NCBI GenBank assembly: GCA_023397045.1
Contig: JAEWUR010000588.1
Span: 1 to 7,368 of the forward strand
DNA length: 7,368 nucleotides
Source: Planctomycetota bacterium
GTDB taxonomy: Bacteria > Planctomycetota > Planctomycetia > Pirellulales > Thermoguttaceae
Direction of reading: 5' to 3'
This document shows positions 1 through 5,437 of this stretch, in pieces (within the stretch, counting starts at the first letter, position 1; every line of letters begins with the position of its first letter). The position numbers and the translations under genes are program-made. A model generated the notes under the pieces. It worked only from the letters and a program-made list of their open reading frames with translations, had not been told where the DNA came from and searched no databases.

Positions 1-78
1 ATCTTGAACCCTTCGTTAAAATGAGGTTACAGAAAAACGTCCGAATAGACCGATCGATGAGACGTACGAAGCGAACTG
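1..78. other. Intergenic sequence downstream of the FecR/NPCBM gene
   Basis: Short AT-richer stretch after the stop codon of the FecR-type gene. I see no open frame, no RNA gene and no hairpin followed by a T-run that would make a convincing terminator. The next gene to the left lies outside the window, so it is unknown whether the sigma/FecR operon continues. Confidence 0.5.
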
Positions 79-1887
79 CTATTTCCCTCCCATATCCCTC
101 CTTTCCCCAAACGGCTCGATGACCATCTCCAGCCGCGGGTCGCCAAAAACGATCCAGTCGGATAGGACCTGGTTGTTCCCGTCGGCCGAGACCAGCGTCA
201 AATAGCGATCGCTTTCACCCAGCGGAACCGTGATGGGGAACGCGCCGTTGTAGGAGTTGATCTCCCGACGCTTGAAACGCTGCCGGCCATCGACGAGCAC
301 GACGATCGTGGCGTTTACCTGGCCGCCCCTCTCGGATTGGTTTTCCGTATTCCCGGCGACGCAACGGAATTGCGACACGGCCCAGCCGGGATGCGCCCGG
401 CGAATCGTGTCCAGATCAAACGTGATCCCGCTGTTCGACGGCACGTAGAGCATCGCATGTTCCGGCGATCCGTATTCGATGTCGCCAAGCTTCGTTCGAG
501 GACAATCGAAGGGTTCGGCGCCCGCAACCCAGATATAACCCGGGACGACGTTCGATGTGGCGTCAAATCCGTCGAAACGATGCCCGGCCGAATCGGTTTG
601 CACCGGACCGTTCCGTCCGTCGGGCACAAACACGCCATCGACAAACGGCAATGACTCGGCAAGATGATATCCCCCATCGCCCTGGATATAATCCGACGGC
701 GTTCGAGCGGAATAGGGCGACTTTCGTAACTGCCCGCTGCTCGGATCGAGGTAGACATCGCGCTTGCCCGAAAACCCGTCCCCGCCCGCCACGATGTCGG
801 CAAGGTCGATGGTCTTGACGTCGATGTCATGACGGGCATCCGGCTTCGAAAGTTCGCGGACGAAGTGTGTAGACGAGAAGGTGTGAAGTGTGACAAGTTC
901 TGATTGATCGCCGCGACGTTCGACTCGCACCGATTCATTGGCACGCAACACCCGTTCGTCGCCCTTCGGCTCGCCTTGGTCGCCAAGTCGCTGCACTTTG
1001 ACCGAGCCGCGAAAGACGTGCGACGTCGTTTCGCCGTTCTTTTTGACGTCGACGCCGAACTCCGTGCCAAGGTCGGTCACAATCGCGGTGGGAGTCTTGA
1101 TAGTGAATAATGGGTAGTGGGTCGTGGGTCGAGACGGATTCCGGGATTCATCGGCCACCGGCCACTGACCACTGGCCACCTTGTTCGTCTTGTTCTTTTC
1201 TACCCGGGCGGTCAATCGTCCGACCGAAAGATAACCGCCGGCAACCGTGTCCACTTCATAGGTCGCCGGCCCCTGCAAAATAACTTTGGCGCCCGAGTCA
1301 TAAGTAATTTCCATCAGGCCGGAGGTGAGGTGGAATTGGTCGCCTAGGGAGACGAGGGCTTTGGGGATTTGAGGATTTCGGGATTGGCTCAGCCTTGAAC
1401 CTTGAACCTTGAGCCTTGGATCTTCCGCCCATTTGCAATCGACCAGGCCGGTAATCTGCCCGACAACGCTCGATCGGTCCAGACGCATGGCCGTCGCGCC
1501 GGGCGAACGCTCGATATCCGGCCCAACCGTCGGCCCGTGAATGAGCGAGGCAATGAAGATACCCATGCCCAGGATCACCGTCGCCACCGAATACGCAAAC
1601 GGCATCCCTTCGAAAAACGAGCCCTTCACAGTCGCAACGCCGTAACAGACGACGCCGGGCATCGGGGCGCCACCGATAGGAGGTTCATCTTCCGGCTCTG
1701 CCGCAAGGATCGACGGCAGCAACAATGACATGTGTACGCATTCCAGGTAGATCTCGCGCGCCTCTTCGCTTTCTTCCAGCAGACGGGCAAGATCGATATC
1801 CGGCGCCATCGTCGGCTCGTCGTTCGCCGAGGCCATGACAAACCGATGGATCGTTTCAAACAGGTTTTCGTCGCGCAGGCCGTTCAT
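79..1887 (-). CDS. FecR-domain membrane protein with C-terminal NPCBM-like domain (putative anti-sigma/sensor)
   Basis: A 602-residue protein, probably the membrane partner of the sigma factor encoded just upstream. Residues 1-60 are a short cytoplasmic region resembling the N-terminus of anti-sigma factors (LLEESEEAREIYLECVHMSL). Residues 97-117 form one hydrophobic membrane segment (SVATVILGMGIFIASLI). Residues 184-325 carry the FecR domain, with its two hallmark blocks: SGLMEITYDSGAKVILQGPA, then TPTAIVTDLGTEFGVDV and HVFRGSVKV. Residues 430-590 resemble the NPCBM/NEW2 carbohydrate-binding module, ending in DWIVFGDPRLEM. The C-terminal part should face the periplasm. The start at 1887 was chosen because its ATG overlaps the sigma stop codon (ATGA). 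The open frame runs on upstream to 2103, but only as a shadow of the sigma gene. Two tracts, residues 155-175 and 235-260, are translated heptanucleotide repeats, not family sequence. The sigma/FecR pairing is established for related systems; the ligand, perhaps a polysaccharide, is inference. Confidence 0.87.
   Translation of the reverse strand: MNGLRDENLFETIHRFVMASANDEPTMAPDIDLARLLEESEEAREIYLECVHMSLLLPSILAAEPEDEPPIGGAPMPGVVCYGVATVKGSFFEGMPFAYSVATVILGMGIFIASLIHGPTVGPDIERSPGATAMRLDRSSVVGQITGLVDCKWAEDPRLKVQGSRLSQSRNPQIPKALVSLGDQFHLTSGLMEITYDSGAKVILQGPATYEVDTVAGGYLSVGRLTARVEKNKTNKVASGQWPVADESRNPSRPTTHYPLFTIKTPTAIVTDLGTEFGVDVKKNGETTSHVFRGSVKVQRLGDQGEPKGDERVLRANESVRVERRGDQSELVTLHTFSSTHFVRELSKPDARHDIDVKTIDLADIVAGGDGFSGKRDVYLDPSSGQLRKSPYSARTPSDYIQGDGGYHLAESLPFVDGVFVPDGRNGPVQTDSAGHRFDGFDATSNVVPGYIWVAGAEPFDCPRTKLGDIEYGSPEHAMLYVPSNSGITFDLDTIRRAHPGWAVSQFRCVAGNTENQSERGGQVNATIVVLVDGRQRFKRREINSYNGAFPITVPLGESDRYLTLVSADGNNQVLSDWIVFGDPRLEMVIEPFGERRDMGGK
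1112..1181 (-). repeat. Degenerate heptanucleotide tandem array, in frame inside the FecR gene
   Basis: Seventy bases that divide exactly into ten 7-nt steps. On the plus strand 1112-1132 reads GGGTAGT/GGGTCGT/GGGTCGA. Then come three diverged heptamer lengths (1133-1153), and 1154-1181 reads GCCACCG/GCCACTG/ACCACTG/GCCACCT. On the coding strand this makes the peptide around VASGQWPVADES followed by SRPTTHYPL, inserted between the two conserved halves of the FecR domain. No stop codon arises in the frame used. Confidence 0.8.
1364..1426 (-). repeat. Second heptanucleotide tandem array, in frame inside the FecR gene
   Basis: Sixty-three bases, nine heptamer steps. On the plus strand it starts GGGATTT/GAGGATT/TCGGGAT, passes through TGGCTCA, and continues GCCTTGA/ACCTTGA/ACCTTGA/GCCTTGG/ATCTTCC. 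The coding strand therefore carries AAGGTTC-type units and then AATCCC-type units, read as KVQGSRLSQSRNPQIPK just before the FecR domain. Its length is a multiple of three, so its gain or loss would preserve the frame. The reverse orientation of the ACCTTGA unit would bring TGA codons, so only this orientation can be translated. Confidence 0.8.
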
Positions 1888-2426
1888 GGCAGGTCGCCCT
1901 CGCGCAGACGATTCTTGACGCAATCGAGCAAACCACGACGGATACGCGAAAGCGACTGGTAGGCGGCCGCCGGCGTCTGACCGAGGTCGGCCGCAATATC
2001 CTTGATCTTCCGGCGCTCCGTGCAGAACACCCGCAGAAGCCTTCGGCTGGCCGAATTGAGTCGCTTCACACACTCCACCAAAGCGGACGTGCGATCGTCC
2101 CACACCGACGTTGCCGACAAACGTTGCGACAGGTTTCTCAGCAGTTCATCGCTGAAATAGACCTTCTGGCGTTCCCTACGCCTGCGATACTCCTTGATCA
2201 AAAAGCCCGCGACCGTGAATGCCCAACCGGCGAAATCCTCCTCGGGCCGATAGTCGCCGAACTGCTCCCACAGACGCAATTTCGTGTTCTGCAAGATGTC
2301 TTCGGCGTCATGCCAGGCAGGCACCAGGGCGTGAATATAGCCCGCCAGCCGCAATTCGTTTTCGGCCAAAAGCCGCACGAATTCGCGATTATTCACGCCA
2401 AAATCTGGTCCGCTTGATGGGTTCAT
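1884..2426 (-). CDS. ECF RNA polymerase sigma factor, Rhodopirellula/Verrucomicrobium type
   Basis: A 180-residue sigma-70 family factor of the extracytoplasmic-function group, a normal size for that group. Region sigma-2 spans about residues 16-85, with the region 2.1/2.2 block DAEDILQNTKLRLWEQF and the promoter-melting stretch FAGWAFTVAGFLIKEYRRRR. Region sigma-4 spans about 115-172, with the helix-turn-helix KIKDIAADLGQTPAAAYQSLSRIRRGL. The type resembles the model known as Sig-70_gvs1, from recall. The start is placed at the ATG at 2426; a longer version from TTG at 2504 would add 26 residues rich in F, L and R that do not look like the family. The stop codon overlaps the ATG of the FecR-type gene, so the two are probably translationally coupled. 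It is expected to direct RNA polymerase to a small regulon and to be held by its membrane partner; its targets are not visible here. Confidence 0.9.
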   Translation of the reverse strand: MNPSSGPDFGVNNREFVRLLAENELRLAGYIHALVPAWHDAEDILQNTKLRLWEQFGDYRPEEDFAGWAFTVAGFLIKEYRRRRERQKVYFSDELLRNLSQRLSATSVWDDRTSALVECVKRLNSASRRLLRVFCTERRKIKDIAADLGQTPAAAYQSLSRIRRGLLDCVKNRLREGDLP

Positions 2427-2451
2427 CGCCGTTGATCGCTGGGGTCTACCG

Positions 2452-2482
2452 TATCTAAGCGGGGCCGCCAAAAATCTGACAA
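2452..2482 (-). promoter_or_regulatory. Possible sigma-70-like promoter for the sigma/FecR operon
   Basis: On the minus strand TTGTCA (2482-2477) is followed after 19 bases by TAGATA (2457-2452), about 25 bases before the chosen ATG. The -35 box is close to consensus, the -10 box is poor and the spacer is long. This is a weak candidate. If it is real, the start at 2426 is favoured, because the TTG at 2504 would lie upstream of the transcript. Confidence 0.25.
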
Positions 2483-2517
2483 GAAAAAACCGAAAGCCCC
2501 CCAAAAACCGGCCGGAA

Positions 2518-2524
2518 CACCTCC
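2518..2524 (-). promoter_or_regulatory. Perfect Shine-Dalgarno-like GGAGGTG ahead of a TTG
   Basis: The minus strand reads GGAGGTG, fully complementary to the 16S anti-SD sequence. No ATG or GTG follows at normal spacing. The nearest in-frame start for the sigma gene is a TTG at 2504, 13 bases downstream. No such motif precedes the ATG at 2426. It may support an N-terminally extended sigma factor or be chance. Confidence 0.3.
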
Positions 2525-2545
2525 TTTATTGGGTCTCAGATAAGC

Positions 2546-2612
2546 AATGTCGGGAGGCCGACCGACGGGAGGCCGGTAAACAGGAGTCTCCGGCTATGAA
2601 TCACCCGACATT
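2546..2612. repeat. Inverted repeat AATGTCGGG / CCCGACATT enclosing a 10-bp direct repeat
   Basis: AATGTCGGG at 2546-2554 is perfectly complementary to CCCGACATT at 2604-2612. Inside, CGGGAGGCCG occurs at 2551-2560 and again at 2566-2575, with a 15-bp period, and GCCGG (2572-2576) can pair with CCGGC near 2590. The block could fold as a branched hairpin on either strand or act as spaced protein-binding half-sites upstream of the sigma gene. No match to a known RNA family is recognised. Confidence 0.5.
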
Positions 2613-2650
2613 ATTTACCTGAGTATCAATAGGCTGTCCCGCATCCGCCA

Positions 2651-2672
2651 AATCGCCGGCAATTGGGCGATT
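2651..2672 (-). terminator. Weak hairpin downstream of the AraC gene
   Basis: AATCGCC (2651-2657) and GGCGATT (2666-2672) form a perfect 7-bp stem with an 8-base loop, 25 bases past the AraC stop codon. No T-run follows on the minus strand, so intrinsic termination is doubtful. Confidence 0.3.
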
Positions 2673-2697
2673 CCAGGCCTCAATGACAGCCCACGGC

Positions 2698-3513
2698 CTA
2701 CGTCTGAAAATACCGTATGCTTTCCAGTCGGCGCGTTTGACGGAATTCGCTCGGCGTCGACCCGAGATGCTTCCGGAACAGCCGAGTGAATGCGCTCTGG
2801 TCATAAAAACCAAGATCCAAGGCGATCTGACCAATCGTTTTGCTCGTTTCGCGCAGCCGCCGACACGCCTCATCCAGTCTGGCTCGGGCAATGAAGTCCG
2901 TCGGGCTCATGCCGGTCGCGTTGCGAAAACGCCGCTCGATCTGCCGGCACGAGACGCCCGCAATCGATGCCAATTGCGAAACGTGCAACGCCTCCGGCAG
3001 ATGGGCAAAGATATACTCGATCACCTCGCGCAAGTCTTCGCCGAGAAACGGCACCTGCCGAACGCCCGAGTATTCCTGAATCGTCGCAATCAGCCCGATG
3101 ACCTTGCCCGTGTTGTCCCGAAGCGGTAGCTTGTTCGTAACGTTCCAATCGAGCATGCCGCGCTCGTTGAAAACCAACTCGACCAATCCTATCAACGGCT
3201 GACCCGTCCGGAGCACCTGCAAATCGTCGCGGCGATACTTCTTGACCAACCGCGGCGGACTGTAGGCCGAGTCGTCGAGACCGACCAGCGCCATCGGGTC
3301 GTCATAGCCCAAACGCCGGGCCAAATTGTCGCTGACCCAAACGATCCGGCCGGCCGTGTCTTTGACAATCGTACATGTATTGCCAAGGTGGTTCAGAGCA
3401 ACCTGAAAATGGCTCTCCGGAGCGATTCGGTCGATGAAGCCGTTCTGGAAATTTCGCGAATTCCGCGACGTTCCAGGCATCTTGTTCGGTCGTTTTCCGG
3501 GCGTTTGCGTCAT
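2698..3513 (-). CDS. AraC-family transcription regulator with N-terminal PAS sensor domain
   Basis: With the ATG at 3513 the product is 271 residues. Residues 36-148 form a PAS domain (FQVALNHLGNTCTIVKDTAG ... GYDDP ... NKLPLRDNTGKVIGLIATIQ), expected to sense a small ligand or cofactor in the cytoplasm. Residues 163-262 form the AraC DNA-binding domain with two helix-turn-helix units; the second carries the signature IALDLGFYDQSAFTRLFRKHLGSTPSEFR. A further ATG at 3480 would give 260 residues, and a GTG at 3597 would give 299. I favour 3513 or 3480, because the TATAAT box at 3566-3571 would lie inside the longest version. No clear ribosome site marks any of them. The first 22 residues are not family-like, and a different frame has better codon use there, so a frameshift near 3459 is possible. 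It is transcribed divergently from the phosphoesterase gene; its targets are unknown. Confidence 0.88.
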   Translation of the reverse strand: MTQTPGKRPNKMPGTSRNSRNFQNGFIDRIAPESHFQVALNHLGNTCTIVKDTAGRIVWVSDNLARRLGYDDPMALVGLDDSAYSPPRLVKKYRRDDLQVLRTGQPLIGLVELVFNERGMLDWNVTNKLPLRDNTGKVIGLIATIQEYSGVRQVPFLGEDLREVIEYIFAHLPEALHVSQLASIAGVSCRQIERRFRNATGMSPTDFIARARLDEACRRLRETSKTIGQIALDLGFYDQSAFTRLFRKHLGSTPSEFRQTRRLESIRYFQT

Positions 3514-3545
3514 AGCGATACCAAACCATGCCGTTCTTGACCAAC

Positions 3546-3573
3546 TTGCCGCCGTCACTCGCGGAATTATAAT
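3546..3573 (+). promoter_or_regulatory. Probable promoter of the phosphoesterase gene, sharing a palindromic -10 with the AraC gene
   Basis: TTGCCG (3546-3551), a 16-base spacer and TATAAT (3568-3573) make a plausible sigma-70-type promoter reading rightward, with a leader of about 80 bases before the ATG at 3661. Because the sequence is ATTATAAT, the minus strand also reads TATAAT (3571-3566) toward the AraC gene, though without a good -35 box. A shared bidirectional promoter is possible. Confidence 0.4.
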
Positions 3574-3660
3574 GAAAGGCAGACCAAACGACTCCACACT
3601 ATCTTACCACACCATTTGTGGCGGCGAAAATACCCCGCCTCCACGGCTGGCAAACGAGCG

Positions 3661-4029
3661 ATGGACCCCGAAAAACCCCAGTCAACGCCCAACCGATTCG
3701 TCGTCCTGCGGCACGACAGTCCGGCCGGCGTCCATTTCGATTTTATGCTCGATGTCGGCGACGCGCTCAAAACGTGGTCGCTGTCACAGCCGCCCCAGCC
3801 CGGGCTGGAAATCGCGGCAACACCGCTGGCCGACCATCGCCGGGCCTATCTCGACTACGAAGGACCCGTCAGCAATGACCGAGGCTCCGTCATTCGATGC
3901 GATGCCGGCGCCTACATAACCATCCGGCAAACCGATTCGGAGTGGGTGCTGGATATCTCCGGCGAAAACTATCGCGGCCGGCTCACGATCCAGCTCAACG
4001 GTTCAAACAACACGGTCTTTTACTGTTGA
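3661..4029 (+). CDS. Stand-alone LigD-type 3'-phosphoesterase (DNA polymerase ligase N-terminal) domain protein
   Basis: A 122-residue protein made of a single domain like the N-terminal 3'-phosphoesterase module of bacterial LigD. That module trims 3'-phosphate and ribonucleotide ends during DNA end joining. Residues matching the metal and phosphate site are visible: H18 (VLRHD), H25 and D27 (HFDFML), H59 (ADHR) and Y63 (YLDYEGPV). The ligase and primase/polymerase modules of LigD are absent, and none is encoded nearby. Met29 stands where LigD enzymes have an arginine. As I recall, this is usual in the small stand-alone proteins of this family, so it is probably not a defect. The start is the ATG at 3661; a TTG at 3616 would add 15 residues of poor quality. 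It lies alone on the plus strand and converges on the flavoprotein gene. A role in DNA repair is inferred from the family; activity of the stand-alone form is not certain. Confidence 0.85.
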   Translation: MDPEKPQSTPNRFVVLRHDSPAGVHFDFMLDVGDALKTWSLSQPPQPGLEIAATPLADHRRAYLDYEGPVSNDRGSVIRCDAGAYITIRQTDSEWVLDISGENYRGRLTIQLNGSNNTVFYC

Positions 4030-4078
4030 CGGATCCACCCATCGCTTGCGGTTTCGCAGCCAACTGCGCGTATCTCAA
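4030..4078. other. Short convergent intergenic gap
   Basis: Forty-nine bases between two converging stop codons. A small TGCG/CGCA hairpin occurs around 4047-4058, but there is no T-run on either side, so I do not call a terminator. Confidence 0.4.
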
Positions 4079-5437
4079 CTACACATTCTCCCCCGCCAGC
4101 CGACCGGTGCAAAACGCCGCCTGAAAATTGTAGCCGCCGACCGGACCGTTCAGGTCGAGCAGTTCGCCGACGACATATAAGCCCGGCACAAGTCGACTCT
4201 CCATCGTCCGCGAATCGACCTCGTCCAGCGCGACGCCTCCGGCCGTCAATTCGGCCTTGCGGAATCCCATCGTCCCGGCCGCCGGAATGTCCAGCCGTTT
4301 GATCGCGCCGGTCAATCGCCGCCGATCGCTCTTCGAAAGCTCGGCCAACGGTCGTTCGAGCGGAATGTCGCATTGCCCAAGCAGCGACTCCCCAACCCGA
4401 TGCGGCAACCACGGGTTCAATAACGTCGTCGCTCGCCGCTTCCCGTCGTCGGCACATCGATCGGCCAACGCAGTATCGAGATCTCGCTCGGACATTTCCG
4501 GCAGCAGATCGCAACGCAACACGAGCGAATCCGAATCCGCCGCACCGCTCACGGCATGGCTCACGTCGAGGACCACCGGCCCGGTCACGCCGAAATGAGC
4601 AAAAAGCATCGCCCCACGGCTTTTCGCCAATGGTTTGCCGCCGCCCGCGTTCACCACTTGCACCGAAACATCAGGCAGCGTGATTCCTTGCAGTTCGAGC
4701 ACCCACGAAGCGTGGCTCGTCACCGGCACGAGCGCCGTATGCGGCGGCACGATGCGATGGCCAAGCGCCGCCGCGAACCGATACCCATCGCCCGTCGTCC
4801 CACACGCCGGATACGACTGCCCGCCCGTGGCCAGCACGACCCTTTCCGCCTCAATCCTCCCTCCCAACGTCGCCAACAAAAAGGGGTCAGAACTATTTTC
4901 CACAGCCGACGCCCTGGGCAATGCTTCACACTCCTGCTCGTCGCACGAAGCGGTCCCCGTCCTTTCACCGCCACCGCCACGATCACGCAAAATAGTTCTG
5001 ACCCCTTTTTCTATGACCCCTTTTTCTAGCGAGACCAGCGTTTCGTTCATCGCCAGCGTGCAGCCGCTGTCTTGGACATATCGAACCAGTGCGTCGCGGA
5101 TATCCATCGCACGATCGCTGGCGGGAAAAACCTTGCCGCCGGGTTCGATCTTCGTCGGCACGCCAAGCGACTCGAAGAAATCCACCACGGCCTGCGGTCC
5201 AAATGCCGCAAGCGCCGAGTGCAGGAAACGCCCGTTGACGCCGAAGGCCTCGACGATTCCCCGAGCGTCGGTCGCATGCGTCAGATTGCATCGGGTGCCG
5301 CCCGAAAGCAGAATCTTGACGCCTGGCTGGCGGTTCCTGTCCAGCAAAATCGTCTTTCGGCCTCGCCGTGAAGCCCAAGCCGCGGCCATCAAACCGGCCG
5401 GTCCACCGCCGACGATCGCCACGTCCCATTGCGTCAT
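4079..5437 (-). CDS. BaiN/HI0933-family NAD(P)/FAD-dependent oxidoreductase with repeat-derived insertion
   Basis: A 452-residue flavoprotein of the HI0933/YhiN/BaiN family. The FAD-binding Rossmann motif VAIVGGGPAGLMAA is at residues 6-19. The family block ILLSGGTRCNLTHA is at 42-55, the second nucleotide-contact motif RVVLATGGQSYP at 199-210, LFAHFGVTGP at 278-287, and the C-terminal FAD-closing blocks TAGGVALDEVDSRTMES and GPVGGYNFQAAF at 398-442. Relatives are usually about 400-420 residues. The excess is explained by residues 137-188, which are encoded by a REPIN-like inverted-repeat unit in a loop just before the VVLATGG strand. The catalytic motifs are intact, so the enzyme may still work. 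The start is the ATG at 5437, overlapping the stop codon of the upstream Hsp70-like gene (ATGA), which implies one transcript; the open frame continues upstream only as a shadow of that gene. Some family members reduce bile-acid intermediates, but the substrate here is unknown and BaiN activity should not be assumed. Confidence 0.92.
   Translation of the reverse strand: MTQWDVAIVGGGPAGLMAAAWASRRGRKTILLDRNRQPGVKILLSGGTRCNLTHATDARGIVEAFGVNGRFLHSALAAFGPQAVVDFFESLGVPTKIEPGGKVFPASDRAMDIRDALVRYVQDSGCTLAMNETLVSLEKGVIEKGVRTILRDRGGGGERTGTASCDEQECEALPRASAVENSSDPFLLATLGGRIEAERVVLATGGQSYPACGTTGDGYRFAAALGHRIVPPHTALVPVTSHASWVLELQGITLPDVSVQVVNAGGGKPLAKSRGAMLFAHFGVTGPVVLDVSHAVSGAADSDSLVLRCDLLPEMSERDLDTALADRCADDGKRRATTLLNPWLPHRVGESLLGQCDIPLERPLAELSKSDRRRLTGAIKRLDIPAAGTMGFRKAELTAGGVALDEVDSRTMESRLVPGLYVVGELLDLNGPVGGYNFQAAFCTGRLAGENV
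4878..5028. repeat. REPIN/MITE-like unit: two perfect 22-bp inverted arms inside the flavoprotein gene
   Basis: The left arm at 4878-4899 (five A, then GGGGTCAGAACTATTTT) is the exact reverse complement of the right arm at 4989-5010. The 89 bases between them hold an inner inverted repeat GCTTC/GAAGC (4923-4927, 4947-4951). The right arm is followed by a second copy of TGACCCCTTTTTCTA (4999-5013 repeated at 5014-5028). The whole block is translated in the flavoprotein, giving EKGVIEKGVRTI at one end and ENSSDPFL at the other. No clear target-site duplication flanks it. The architecture resembles REP doublets (REPINs) mobilised by REP-associated tyrosine transposases; no transposase is present in the window. 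Confidence 0.75.

Larger units (their letters stand above)
2427..2697. other. Structured intergenic region between the AraC regulator and the sigma factor
   Basis: About 270 bases with no supportable gene. They hold a possible promoter and an SD-like motif near the sigma gene, an inverted repeat enclosing a direct repeat (2546-2612), and a short hairpin downstream of the AraC stop codon (2651-2672). This region should contain the operator or promoter of the sigma operon. Confidence 0.6.

Noticed and set aside
1112..1426. Interpretation of the heptamer-rich tracts as a frameshifted or pseudogenised FecR gene
   Set aside because: The conserved FecR blocks before, between and after the tracts are all in the same frame with no stop codons, so the gene appears intact.
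1888..2103. A 72-residue N-terminal extension of the FecR protein from 2103
   Set aside because: It lies wholly within the sigma factor gene in another frame; the ATGA overlap at 1884-1887 gives a natural start and the extension has no family character.
2683..3129. Plus-strand open frame opposite the AraC gene
   Set aside because: Antisense shadow in a GC-rich coding region; the minus-strand frame has clear PAS and AraC motifs.
4030..4078. Bidirectional terminator between the converging genes
   Set aside because: Only a 4-bp stem is visible and there is no T-run on either strand.
4878..5028. CRISPR array or complete insertion sequence
   Set aside because: There are only two inverted arms and one inner segment, no regularly spaced direct repeats, and no transposase gene in the window.
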